Positions 1 to 8,750 of a stretch of DNA of 64,000 nucleotides are shown one piece after another (positions within the stretch are counted from its first letter, which is position 1; each line of letters begins with the position of its first letter). A program made the translations under genes and the position numbers. Source of the DNA: Streptomyces cylindrosporus (GTDB lineage Bacteria; Actinomycetota; Actinomycetes; Streptomycetales; Streptomycetaceae); NCBI RefSeq assembly GCF_022698165.1, contig NZ_JALDAY010000003.1:702833-766832 (forward strand). Direction: 5' to 3'. A model generated the notes under the pieces. It was given only the letters and a program-made list of their open reading frames with translations, ran no database searches and was not told the DNA's origin.

Positions 1-615
1 TGGTCTGCTCGGGCACGGTCGTCAAGGATGTCAACCACCCGGGTAGGTCCAACCTCGTGTGGACGGCCGGTCACTGCGTGCACGCCGACCGGGGCGACGG
101 CTGGTACCGCAACATCGCCTTCGTGCCGGCCTACAACGACCTCGGCAAGTCCGAGTCGGAGCTGAGCAGCGCAAACTCCTCGGAGGTCGCGCCCTTCGGC
201 ACCTGGTGGGCGGACTGGGTGTCCGAACCAGTGGATCCAGGGCAGCTCCGAGACGGGCGGCGCCGGCGCCCTGGACGTCGACTTCTCCGCGCCGTCCGCG
301 ACCGGGATCGCCAGGATGGGCGCCTGGGGCTACCCGGCGGCGCCGCCGTACAACGGTCTGGAGATGTTCAAGTGCATCGACCGGCCGGGGCGGCTCTCGC
401 TCGGCGCGTCCCTGCCGACGATGTACCGCATCGGCTGCACCATGACCGGCGGCACGTCCGGCGGCGGCTGGTTTCTCGTGGTCAACGGCAGGACCGAGCT
501 GGTCTCGAACACCTCGATCGGCCCGGTGACCCGCACCTGGCTCGCCGGCCCGCAACTGGGCGCCACGGCCGAGGAGATCTACCAGAACATGAGCAGGACG
601 TACGGCGGCAGGTGA
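1..615 (+). pseudogene. Trypsin-like serine peptidase, 5' end outside window, frameshifted
   Basis: The visible part is the C-terminal two thirds of a secreted trypsin/S1-like peptidase. The catalytic His motif TAGHC is read in frame 3 (about position 75-90). The catalytic Ser motif GTSGGGW and the rest to the TGA at 613-615 are read in frame 1. The frames join if one C is removed from the CC at 228-229: the text then reads VSEQWIQGSSETGGAGALD, the usual sequence of this family. So a single extra base breaks the gene, either as a real mutation or as a sequencing error. The start and signal peptide lie left of the window. The gene converges on hflX. Confidence 0.8.
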
Positions 616-621
616 CGGCGG

Positions 622-672
622 CATGCCGAAGGCCCGCTCCCCGCGGCAGGCGGGGAGCGGGCCTTCGGCATG
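622..672. terminator. Bidirectional terminator, perfect 22-bp stem
   Basis: Arms 622-643 and 651-672 are perfect inverted repeats of 22 bp around a 7-nt loop. They sit between the convergent protease remnant and hflX. There is no T-tract, which is common for actinobacterial terminators. Confidence 0.9.
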
Positions 673-684
673 TCGTACGGCGGC

Positions 685-2178
685 TCAGGCCACCGGCGCC
701 GGCACGTACGGCGCGAGGTCCGCCGCCAGCTCCTCGTGCACCCGCACCTTGAGCAGCGTGCCCTCCGGGGTGTGCTCCTCGGAGATCACCTCGCCCTCGT
801 CGTGCGCACGCGCGACCAGCTTGCCGTGCGTGTACGGCACCAGCGCCTCGATCTCGACGGACGGCCGCGGCAGTTCGTTGTCGATCAGTGCGAGCAGTTC
901 CGTGATGCCCTGGCCGGTGCGCGCCGAGACGGCGATCGAACGCTTCTCGATGCGCATCAGCCGCTGGAGCGTCAGCGGGTCCGCCGCGTCCGCCTTGTTG
1001 ATCACGACGATCTCGGGTACGTCGGTGGCGCCGACGTCCCTGATCACCTCGCGTACGGCGGCCAGCTGCTCCTCCGGGTTCGGATGCGAGCCGTCCACCA
1101 CGTGCAGGATCAGGTCGGACTCGCCGACCTCCTCCATGGTGGAGCGGAACGCCTCGACCAGGTGGTGCGGGAGGTGCCGCACAAAGCCGACCGTGTCGGC
1201 CAGGGTGTACAGGCGGCCGCTCGGGGTCTCGGCCCGGCGGACGGTCGGGTCCAGGGTCGCGAACAGGGCGTTCTCGACCAGGACGCCGGCGCCCGTGAGC
1301 CGGTTGAGCAGGGAGGACTTGCCCGCATTGGTGTAGCCCGCGATGGCGACGGACGGCACCTTGTGGCGCTTGCGCTCCTGGCGCTTGATCTCGCGGCCGG
1401 TCTTCATCTCCGCGATCTCCCGGCGCATCTTCGCCATCTTCTCGCGGATCCGACGCCGGTCGGTCTCGATCTTGGTCTCACCGGGACCACGGGTGGCGAG
1501 GCCGCCGCCCTTGCCGCCGCCCATCTGACGGGACAGCGACTGACCCCAGCCGCGCAGCCTCGGCAGCATGTACTGCATCTGCGCGAGCGCGACCTGCGCC
1601 TTGCCCTCCCGGGACTTGGCGTGCTGGGCGAAGATGTCGAGGATCAGGGCCGTACGGTCGATGACCTTGACCTTGACGACGTCTTCGAGGTGGATGAGCT
1701 GGCCCGGGCTGAGCTCACCGTCGCAGATCACGGTGTCGGCGCCGGTCTCCAGGACGATGTCCCGCAGTTCGTACGCCTTGCCGGAGCCGATGTAGGTGGC
1801 CGCGTCGGGCTTGTCGCGACGCTGGATCACGCCGTCGAGCACGAGCGCACCGGCGGTCTCCGCGAGGGCGGCGAGCTCCGCGAGGGAGTTCTCCGCGTCC
1901 TGCACGGTCCCCGTGGTCCAGACGCCGACGAGGACGACCCGCTCCAGGCGGAGCTGGCGGTACTCGACCTCGGTGACGTCCTCGAGCTCGGTGGAAAGGC
2001 CGGCCACGCGGCGCAGAGCCGCGCGCTCGGAGCGGTCGAACTGGTCGCCGTCCCGCTCTCCGTCGATCTCGTGGCTCCAGGCGACGTCCTCTTCCATCAG
2101 GGCATCGGCCCGAAGACCTTCGGCGTATGAGTGCGCGAAGCGCTGCGTGTCCTGGGAAGGGGATGAAGAGGAGGTCAT
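685..2178 (-). CDS. hflX: GTPase HflX
   Basis: Ribosome-associated GTPase of the OBG-HflX group (497 aa). In other bacteria HflX splits stalled or stress-damaged 70S ribosomes. The N-terminal HflX domain spans about 75-235 and is followed by the conserved GPGETKIETDRRRIREK helix (231-247). The G domain has G1 GYTNAGKSS (281-289), G3 DTVGF (328-332) and G4 NKAD (394-397). The first 60 residues are a variable acidic extension. The ATG is preceded by GTAAGGAC at a good ribosome-binding distance. It is transcribed alone toward the shared terminator at 622-672. Confidence 0.95.
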   Translation of the reverse strand: MTSSSSPSQDTQRFAHSYAEGLRADALMEEDVAWSHEIDGERDGDQFDRSERAALRRVAGLSTELEDVTEVEYRQLRLERVVLVGVWTTGTVQDAENSLAELAALAETAGALVLDGVIQRRDKPDAATYIGSGKAYELRDIVLETGADTVICDGELSPGQLIHLEDVVKVKVIDRTALILDIFAQHAKSREGKAQVALAQMQYMLPRLRGWGQSLSRQMGGGKGGGLATRGPGETKIETDRRRIREKMAKMRREIAEMKTGREIKRQERKRHKVPSVAIAGYTNAGKSSLLNRLTGAGVLVENALFATLDPTVRRAETPSGRLYTLADTVGFVRHLPHHLVEAFRSTMEEVGESDLILHVVDGSHPNPEEQLAAVREVIRDVGATDVPEIVVINKADAADPLTLQRLMRIEKRSIAVSARTGQGITELLALIDNELPRPSVEIEALVPYTHGKLVARAHDEGEVISEEHTPEGTLLKVRVHEELAADLAPYVPAPVA

Positions 2179-2312
2179 TGGGTCCTTACGTCGATGGGGA
2201 TTCCGAAACGGCGGTCATGAAGCACAACGCACGAGTACCCCGGGAGATTCCCGTGTCCCGTGCCGCGCCGACCTGAAGATGGTCGCACGGTACGGCCCGT
2301 CTCGTCACCGCC

Positions 2313-3854
2313 TTATTTCACGGCCTTCCTGCCCGGATCGGCCGACTTCCAGTCGGGGTGGCCGGGCATCGGCGGGGTCTTCTCGCCGTACAGCCACGCC
2401 TTGAAGAAGCCGCTCAGGTCGCGTCCGGAGATCTCCGAGGCGAGGTGCTCGAAGTCCGCGGTCGTGGCCGTGCCGTCGCGATGCATGTTCACCCACGCGC
2501 GTTCCAGGCGCTCGAAGTGCTCGCGGCCGATCTCCTGGCGCAGGGCGTAGAGGGCGAGGGCGGCGCCGTCGTAGACGTTCGGCCGGAAGATGCTGATCTT
2601 CTGGCCTGGCGCGGGGGCCTTGGGAGCGGCGGGGGGTCCCCCGGCCGCCCGCCACCGGTCGGAGGCGTCGTACGCGGCCTTCATCCGCGTCTCCATGGGG
2701 TGGCCGCCCTTCTCCTGCGCGTAGAGCTCCTCGTACCAGGTGGCGTGTCCTTCGTTGAGCCACAGGTCGGACCAGGTGCGGGGGCTGACGCTGTCGCCGA
2801 ACCACTGGTGGGACAGCTCGTGCACCATGATCGACTCGACGTACCACTTGGGGTAGGCGGGCTGGGTGAACAGCTCTCTCTCGAAGAGAGAGAGCGTCTG
2901 TGTCTCGAGTTCGAATCCGGTGGAGGCCTCCGCCATGAGCAGGCCGTACGTCTCGAAGGGGTACGCGCCGACCTTGCTCTCCATCCAGGCGATCTGGTCG
3001 GGGGTCTTGGCGAGCCACGGTTCGAGCACCTTGCGGTCCTTGGTGGGCACGACGTCGCGCACGGGCAGGCCGTGGGGGCCCTCGCGGTGCAGCACGCTGG
3101 AACGGCCGATGGAGACCTGGGCGAGCTCGGTGGCCATGGGGTGCTGGGTGCGGTACGTCCATGTCGTCGACCTGCCGACCCGGTCGACGCCGGTGGGCAG
3201 ACCGTTCGCGACGGCGGTGTAGCCGTTGGGCGCCTTGATCCTGATCGTGAACATCGCCTTGTCGGACGGATGGTCGTTGCACGGGAAGACCAGGTGCGCG
3301 GCATCGGCCTGGTTGGCCATAGCGAGGCCGTCCGCGGTGCGCACCCAGCCGCCGTCCTGTCCCTCGGCCGACACGGGGTCGCTGGTGTGCCGCACGGTGA
3401 TCCGCGTCCAGCTGCCCTCCGGCAACGGGTCCTCGGGTGTCACCACCAGGTCCTCACCGGCACTGGTGTACGAGGCGGGCTCCCCGTCGACCTCGACCGA
3501 CTCGACCTTGCCGTGCGCGAAGTCGAGGTTGATGCGGTCCAGGTCGGCCGTGGTCCAGGCGTCGATCGTGGTGACCGCCTGGAGGGGCTTGCTGTTGCTC
3601 CCGGGATAGGTGAAGGAGAGGTCGTACGACGCCACGTCGTACCCGGGGTTGCCGAGGTACGGGAAGAGGCGGTCGCCGACGCCCAGGGGGGCCGCCGGGG
3701 CGCTCGCGGCGAGGAGGCAGACGGAGACGGCGGAGGCGAGCAGCGCGGTGGCCTTGAGCCGACGGGGGCGCCCGGCGCCAGCGCCGATACGGGGAGCCGG
3801 GGCCGGGATGCGGGAGCCCGCGATGCCGGGAGTGATGCGAGGGGTGAGCAGCAT
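2313..3854 (-). CDS. Secreted M1-family zinc metallopeptidase
   Basis: Gluzincin aminopeptidase-like protein (513 aa). The N-terminus is a long basic leader followed by a hydrophobic segment (about 35-55) ending in ASAPAAP, a typical Sec signal peptide, so the enzyme should act outside the cell. The zinc site is HELSH (345-349) with the downstream glutamate in WLNEGHATWYEEL (E368). The usual GxMEN substrate motif is replaced by TGFELETQ (312-319), as I recall for many secreted actinobacterial M1 relatives. It lacks the large C-terminal domain of PepN. The TCTC-rich stretch near 2875-2895 is simply coding sequence. Confidence 0.9.
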   Translation of the reverse strand: MLLTPRITPGIAGSRIPAPAPRIGAGAGRPRRLKATALLASAVSVCLLAASAPAAPLGVGDRLFPYLGNPGYDVASYDLSFTYPGSNSKPLQAVTTIDAWTTADLDRINLDFAHGKVESVEVDGEPASYTSAGEDLVVTPEDPLPEGSWTRITVRHTSDPVSAEGQDGGWVRTADGLAMANQADAAHLVFPCNDHPSDKAMFTIRIKAPNGYTAVANGLPTGVDRVGRSTTWTYRTQHPMATELAQVSIGRSSVLHREGPHGLPVRDVVPTKDRKVLEPWLAKTPDQIAWMESKVGAYPFETYGLLMAEASTGFELETQTLSLFERELFTQPAYPKWYVESIMVHELSHQWFGDSVSPRTWSDLWLNEGHATWYEELYAQEKGGHPMETRMKAAYDASDRWRAAGGPPAAPKAPAPGQKISIFRPNVYDGAALALYALRQEIGREHFERLERAWVNMHRDGTATTADFEHLASEISGRDLSGFFKAWLYGEKTPPMPGHPDWKSADPGRKAVK

Positions 3855-4603
3855 GCATCACGGCTATCAGCGCACGCGCGCGTGAAGACGACGACGCGCG
3901 ATCGGCCCACTCGAACGGGTAGGTCGGGCGGGGCGCGTGGGTCAGGGGGCACGCGGGCGCGTAGCGATTCGTGCGGGCGCGGGATGGTCCGGCGGGCGCG
4001 TGTTATGCCACTCGCGCGGGCGTGAAACGCGTTCAGCCGGCGGGGGGGCGTGCCGCTCGCGCGGGCGCGAAATAGGTCCAGCCGGCGTGCGGTACGCCAC
4101 TCACGCGGGCGCGAAACGGGTTCAACCAGCGCGTGACACACCGCTCACGCGGGCGCGAATCGACAGCCACCGGCGTGCGCGTGCCGCTTCACTCGGGCGT
4201 GACCCCAGGTACGCCAGCGCGCGCTCGCCGCTTCGCGCGGGCGCGAGCCATACGGCACCGGCGCACTCCAAGCTGCTCACGCGGGCGCGCAATACACCCC
4301 GTCGGCGCGCCCCAGCCGTACACGCCCGGCGCGTACCGCGCGCCGCGCGCCCCGTATCACCCCCGCGCGCCTTACGACACCCCGCGCCCACAAAACGTCC
4401 CACGCCCACGCTCCTCCCCGCAGCCCGCACGCCCCTCCCCCACCTCACGCGCCCCACTTCACGACTTCACGCGCCCCACGCACTCACCCCGCCGGTTCAC
4501 GCTCCACCGCGCGCACCCCGCCGTCCACGCCCCACCGCACGCACCCCACCGCACCCCGCCGTCCACGCCCCGCAGTTCACAACCGCCGTTCACAACCCAC
4601 CCC
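3855..4603. other. Gene-free, repeat-rich intergenic stretch
   Basis: About 750 bp separate the M1 peptidase start from the end of rshA. Open frames exist on both strands, but they encode Arg/Pro/Ala-rich low-complexity text with no domain and no ribosome-binding site. The left part holds the 44-bp tandem repeats described separately. The right part (about 4320-4610) is strongly C-rich on the + strand and contains a 21-bp repeat starting at 4513 and again at 4551. No gene is supported. Confidence 0.7.
3968..4320. repeat. Eight imperfect 44-bp tandem repeats
   Basis: Copies start at 3968, 4011, 4056, 4100, 4144, 4187, 4231 and 4276, a period of 42-45 bp. A further decayed copy starts near 4318. 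The best-conserved core is CTCACGCGGGCGCGAA (variants CTCGCG.., CTTCGCG..). A weaker CCGGCG block lies about 25 bp into each unit and a GCCG lies at its end. The linker halves resemble each other, so these are diverged tandem duplications and not CRISPR repeat-spacer units. Confidence 0.8.
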
Positions 4604-6907
4604 TCACGCCCCAGGCGTCTGCGCCCGGCTAACGTCGTACACCCCCGGCACATTGCGCATCGCACGCATCAGGGCGGGCAGGTGGCTGGCGTCCGGGAGT
4701 TGGACCGTGTAGGTGTGGCGGACGCGTTGCTGGGTCGGGGGCTCGACCGTCGCGGAGACGATCTCGGCGCCTTCCACGGCCATGGCCTCCGTGAGGTCCG
4801 CCAGCAGGTGGGGGCGGACGAACGATTCGGCGAGCAGGGTGACCCGGCACTCGGTGGTGTCCCCCCAGCGCACGCCGACCTCCGCGCGCCCCCCGTTCTT
4901 CATACGCCCCACCGCGGCGCACTCGACCCGGTGCACGGTGACCACACCACCGCGGACGGCGAAGCCGGTCACCTCGTCGGGCGGCACGGGCGTGCAACAG
5001 CCGGCGAGGCGTACGGTCGCGCCGGGCTGGTCGACGGTGACGGCGGGGGTGGCCGGGCGCGGGGTGGTGATCGGAGTCTCCGGGCTGGGCCGGAACGGAG
5101 CGGACGGCGAGGACTCGTCGGGCGCGGGCGGGAACGCGTCCGCTGCGGGGCGCCCGGTGATCGCCTCTTCGAGCGCCTCCGGCCCCGCCGCAACCGGCTG
5201 GCCGCCGCCCGCAGGCTGCCGTTCTTGCGCGCCCAAGGTCCGCCCGCGCTCCAGCGCGCCCCCACGCACGCCCTCGCGCGCTGCCGGCTCCCGCACGCCC
5301 TCCCCGTCGCCGTCCTGCGTATCGGCGTGCGTGGGATGGGCCGTCAGCCACCGCTGGATGGCAATGCGGGCCGCGGCAGTGTGGGCGTGCTCCAGCCACT
5401 CCCTGGAGGGCTCGGAGGCGGGGTCCTGGCCCATGAGGAGCTGGACCGTGTCACCGTCCCGCAGAACCGTGCTCAGCGTCGCCAGGCGGCCGTTGACGCG
5501 GGCGCCGATGCACGCGTGCGCGTCCTCGCCGTACTGCGCGTACGCGGCGTCGACGCACGTGGCGCCCTCGGGCAGGCCGAGCGTGCCGCCGTCGGGGCGG
5601 AAGACGGTGATCTCGCGGTCCTGGGCGAGGTCCTCGCGGAGGGTGGACCAGAAGGTGTCGGGGTCGGGCGCGCCCTCCTGCCAGTCGAGCAGACGGGAGA
5701 GCCAGCCGGGCTTGGTGGGGTCGACGCGCTCGCCGTCGGCCGGGTCGTCGGCCGCGGGGGCGTACGGGTTGCCGAGGGCGATGACGCCGGCCTCGGCGAC
5801 CTTGTGCATCTGGTGCGTGCGGATGAGGACTTCGGCGACCTGGCCGTCCTCGCGGGCGACCGCGGTGTGCAGCGACTGGTACAGGTTGAACTTCGGTACG
5901 GCGATGAAGTCCTTGAACTCCGAGACGACCGGCGTCATACAGGTGTGCAGTTCGCCGAGGACGCCGTAACAGTCCGCGTCCTCGTTCACCAGCACCAGCA
6001 GGCGGCCGAAGTCGGCGCCGCGTAGTTCGCCGCGCTTGCGGGCCACGCGGTGGACGGAGACGAAGTGCCGTGGCCGGATGACCACTTCGGCCTGGATGTC
6101 GGCGCCCCGCAGATGCCCGCGCACCTCGTCGGCGATCTCGGCGAGCGGGTCGTCCGCGCGGGAGGCGTTGTCGACGATCAACTCGCGCGTGTGCTCGTAC
6201 TCCTCGGGGTGGAGGATCGCGAAGACCAGGTCCTCCAGCTCGGTCTTGAGCGCCTGGACGCCGAGCCGTTCGGCGAGCGGGATGAGGACGTCCCGGGTGA
6301 CCTTGGCGATGCGCGCCTGCTTCTCGGGGCGCATGACGCCGAGGGTGCGCATGTTGTGCAGCCGGTCGGCGAGTTTGATCGACATCACGCGTACGTCGCT
6401 GCCGGTGGCCTTGAGCATCTTGCGGAAGGTCTCGGGCTCGGCCGCGGCGCCGTAGTCGACCTTCTCCAACTTGGTGACGCCGTCGACGAGATACCGGACC
6501 TCCTCGCCGAACTGCTCGCGCACCTGATCGAGGGTCACATCGGTGTCCTCGACGGTGTCGTGGAGCAGAGAGGCCGTCAGGGTCGTTGTCTCGGCGCCGA
6601 GTTCGGCGAGGATCAGGGTCACGGCGAGGGGATGCGTGATGTACGGCTCACCGCTCTTGCGCATCTGGCCGCGGTGCGAGGACTCGGCCAGGACGTAGGC
6701 GCGGCGCAGGGGTTCGAGGTCGGCCTGGGGATGGTGGGCGCGATGGGCGTCGACGACATGGCCGATGGCGTCGGGCAGCCGGTCGCGGGTGGCGGGGCCG
6801 AGCAGGGCGGCTCGCCCGAGACGGCGCAGGTCGATCCGGGCCCGCCAGCGCGCCGCCGGGCCTGTCACCGGACCTGGGGTCGCGGGATTAGTGGCCTCCG
6901 CACTCAT
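4604..6907 (-). CDS. rshA: RelA/SpoT-family (p)ppGpp synthetase/hydrolase homologue RshA
   Basis: Long RSH protein (767 aa). Domains in order: HD hydrolase (about 65-230, HD motif H116-D117, DRLHN at 181-185), synthetase (about 275-350, ending FKDFIAVPKFNLYQSLHT), TGS (about 450-510), a 90-residue Pro/Ala/Glu-rich linker, a CC/zinc-finger-like segment with GCCTPVPPDE, and a C-terminal ACT domain. The second RSH of S. coelicolor is called rshA, and this gene has its position next to dapF and hflX. The ATG at 6907 is preceded by GGAGG with a 5-nt gap. An in-frame GTG at 6913 overlaps that site and is less likely. The synthetase core is unusual at GADFGRLLVLV (297-307). Confidence 0.9.
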   Translation of the reverse strand: MSAEATNPATPGPVTGPAARWRARIDLRRLGRAALLGPATRDRLPDAIGHVVDAHRAHHPQADLEPLRRAYVLAESSHRGQMRKSGEPYITHPLAVTLILAELGAETTTLTASLLHDTVEDTDVTLDQVREQFGEEVRYLVDGVTKLEKVDYGAAAEPETFRKMLKATGSDVRVMSIKLADRLHNMRTLGVMRPEKQARIAKVTRDVLIPLAERLGVQALKTELEDLVFAILHPEEYEHTRELIVDNASRADDPLAEIADEVRGHLRGADIQAEVVIRPRHFVSVHRVARKRGELRGADFGRLLVLVNEDADCYGVLGELHTCMTPVVSEFKDFIAVPKFNLYQSLHTAVAREDGQVAEVLIRTHQMHKVAEAGVIALGNPYAPAADDPADGERVDPTKPGWLSRLLDWQEGAPDPDTFWSTLREDLAQDREITVFRPDGGTLGLPEGATCVDAAYAQYGEDAHACIGARVNGRLATLSTVLRDGDTVQLLMGQDPASEPSREWLEHAHTAAARIAIQRWLTAHPTHADTQDGDGEGVREPAAREGVRGGALERGRTLGAQERQPAGGGQPVAAGPEALEEAITGRPAADAFPPAPDESSPSAPFRPSPETPITTPRPATPAVTVDQPGATVRLAGCCTPVPPDEVTGFAVRGGVVTVHRVECAAVGRMKNGGRAEVGVRWGDTTECRVTLLAESFVRPHLLADLTEAMAVEGAEIVSATVEPPTQQRVRHTYTVQLPDASHLPALMRAMRNVPGVYDVSRAQTPGA

Positions 6908-7204
6908 GGGCACCTCCGGCTGCTGGACCGGCGGACGGGGTGCCCCAGGGCGGACACGGCTCAGGGGGCGGCAACGGTCCCCCGTCCGGGCCGGTGCTTG
7001 ATGCTACCGAGCCCATCACGTGCGTCCGACCGCCTCTCGCCGAGCGTGAAACGGATCACCCATTCGAGCGAAGGTTTGTAGGTTTACGGTTTCGCGCCAC
7101 GTGACATGACAGTGGCCGTGGTTTCGAACCCAGGGCCGAGACCCCGGTAGTTGACGCCTGCACCATCAAGCACACGCGCCTGCGATCCCCAGCCGCGACC
7201 CCGC
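6908..7204. other. Intergenic region between rshA start and dapF stop
   Basis: This 297-bp stretch carries the rshA promoter region on the reverse strand, including a possible -10 TAGCAT near 7000. I see no gene. A GGTTTCGAACCC string near 7130 looks like a tRNA T-arm but has no acceptor or anticodon arm around it. Confidence 0.5.
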
Positions 7205-8071
7205 TCAGCGGGCGACGCTTTCCAGCCACTCGGCGTCGATCTCACCCTCGGCGACGATCACCGCGGGGCCGGTCATCTCGATCTCGCCGTCGGGATCTTC
7301 GGTGATCAGCAGGGTGCCGCCGGGCAGGTCGACCGTGTACGTCACCGGCGTTCCGGTGGCGGCCGGGTCGAGGCCGTCGCGGCGGGCGGTGGCCACGGCG
7401 ACCGCGCACGCGCCCGTGCCGCACGAGCGGGTCTCGCCGGCGCCGCGCTCGTACACACGCAGGGCGACGTGCCGGGGGCCGCGGTCGACCACGAACTCGA
7501 CGTTCACGCCGTCCGGGTAGGCGGAGGCGGGGCTGAAGGGCGGGGCCGCGTACAGGTCGCCCGCGTGCGCCAGGTCGTCCACGAAGGCGACGGCGTGCGG
7601 GTTGCCCATGTTCACGTTCAGCGCGGGCCAGCTGCGCTCGCCGACGCTCACCGTGACGTCGCCTTCGGGCAGCCGTGCCGTGCCCATGCCGACGGTGACG
7701 TCGCCCTCCTTGGCGATGTGCACGGTCTTCACGCCCCCGCGCGTGGCCACGGCGAGGTCGCCCTCGGTGGCGTGACCGGCGCGCTGGAGGTAGCGCGCGA
7801 ACACGCGCACGCCGTTGCCGCACATCTCCGCGATCGAGCCGTCGCCGTTGCGGTAGTCCATGAACCACTCCGCCTCGGGCGCCATGTGCGCGGCCTCCGG
7901 GTGGGCGGCCGACTTCACGACGTGGAGCAGGCCGTCACCGCCGATGCCCGCCCGGCGGTCGCACAGGGCGGCGACGGCGGCCGGGGACAGGTCGATGGCG
8001 TTCTCGGGGTCCGGGACGATGACGAAGTCGTTCTCGGTCCCGTGGCCCTTGAGGAAGGCGATGCGGGTCAT
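7205..8071 (-). CDS. dapF: Diaminopimelate epimerase
   Basis: Converts LL- to meso-diaminopimelate, a late step of lysine synthesis (289 aa, normal length). Streptomyces peptidoglycan uses the LL form, so the main product here is lysine. The two catalytic cysteines lie in MCGNGVRVFARY (C84) and SCGTGACAVAVA (C217). The N-terminus TRIAFLKGHGTENDF is the family signature, which fixes the start at the ATG at 8071. GAGGA directly abuts that ATG, so the ribosome-binding site is poorly spaced. The alternative TTG at 8113 would add 14 non-conserved residues. Confidence 0.95.
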   Translation of the reverse strand: MTRIAFLKGHGTENDFVIVPDPENAIDLSPAAVAALCDRRAGIGGDGLLHVVKSAAHPEAAHMAPEAEWFMDYRNGDGSIAEMCGNGVRVFARYLQRAGHATEGDLAVATRGGVKTVHIAKEGDVTVGMGTARLPEGDVTVSVGERSWPALNVNMGNPHAVAFVDDLAHAGDLYAAPPFSPASAYPDGVNVEFVVDRGPRHVALRVYERGAGETRSCGTGACAVAVATARRDGLDPAATGTPVTYTVDLPGGTLLITEDPDGEIEMTGPAVIVAEGEIDAEWLESVAR

Positions 8072-8138
8072 TCCTCGATGGTAGATGACCGACCCCGCGC
8101 CCCTGAGAGGCAAGAGCGGCTGACAGGCAGGAACGGCC

Positions 8139-8642
8139 TCAGCGCAGCCTGGCCACGCGCCACACCGCCAGCACGACCACCGCGGCCACTACGACGACGT
8201 ACGCCAGGACGACCCGCCAGTCCGGCCTGCACCCGGAACCCCTCTGGGGCAGCCCGGGCCACGTGTAACCCACCCGGCGCGCGGCCATCATTCCCCAGCC
8301 CGCCGCGCAGGAGCAGATCAGGAGGCCCAGCATGGCGATGACCGCGCCGCTGTCGCCGAAGTCGAAGGCGAGCGGGAAGGCGAACATCAGGGAGCCGACC
8401 GCGGCCAGGGCGACGATGGGGGCGAGCTGCCAGATGCGCAGTCGGCGCTGCGGGCGCAGCTCGACCTCGACCTCGGGCCCGCTCGCGAACATCTCCTCAG
8501 GCTCGGGACCGTCCTCGGTCACCCCGCCCTGCGTGTCGTCGGGCCCGTCGGGGCTCAGACGGTCGTCGTCCTGCTCCGATTCACCGCTCTCGGCAGTGAG
8601 GGGCTCGGTGCCTTGTGCGGTGTCGCGAGGGCCGGCCTCCAT
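8139..8642 (-). CDS. Small membrane protein with acidic N-terminal tail
   Basis: Unrecognised protein of 167 aa. The first 75 residues are acidic and Gly/Pro/Ser-rich, probably disordered and cytosolic. Three hydrophobic segments follow: APIVALAAVGSLMFAFPLAF, AVIAMLGLLICSCAAGWGMM and VVLAYVVVVAAVVVLAVW. The ATG at 8642 has GGGAGGG 9 nt upstream. The longer TTG and GTG starts overlap that site and are rejected. It lies between dapF and miaA on the same strand. No function is assigned. Confidence 0.75.
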   Translation of the reverse strand: MEAGPRDTAQGTEPLTAESGESEQDDDRLSPDGPDDTQGGVTEDGPEPEEMFASGPEVEVELRPQRRLRIWQLAPIVALAAVGSLMFAFPLAFDFGDSGAVIAMLGLLICSCAAGWGMMAARRVGYTWPGLPQRGSGCRPDWRVVLAYVVVVAAVVVLAVWRVARLR

Positions 8643-8750
8643 CGCCACGCGCCCTCCCAACTAGGACTCCACTTGGTCGATCGAAGCACGATGATGGCAC
8701 GGCGCCGGAGGGCCGGATGACGGCCTGAGCGTCCCGATGCCATGACGTGA

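Noticed and set aside
3968..4361. CRISPR-like array
   Set aside because: The 28-bp linkers resemble each other and the repeat core drifts between copies. No cas genes are present. It is a diverged tandem repeat.
3937..4632. Open frame of 231 codons in the repeat region
   Set aside because: Arg/Ala/Pro-rich translation of the repeats and C-rich tract, no ribosome-binding site, no domain, and it runs into the rshA 3' end.
7105..7175. tRNA-like T-arm string GGTTTCGAACCC
   Set aside because: No acceptor stem, D-arm or anticodon arm can be drawn around it on either strand.
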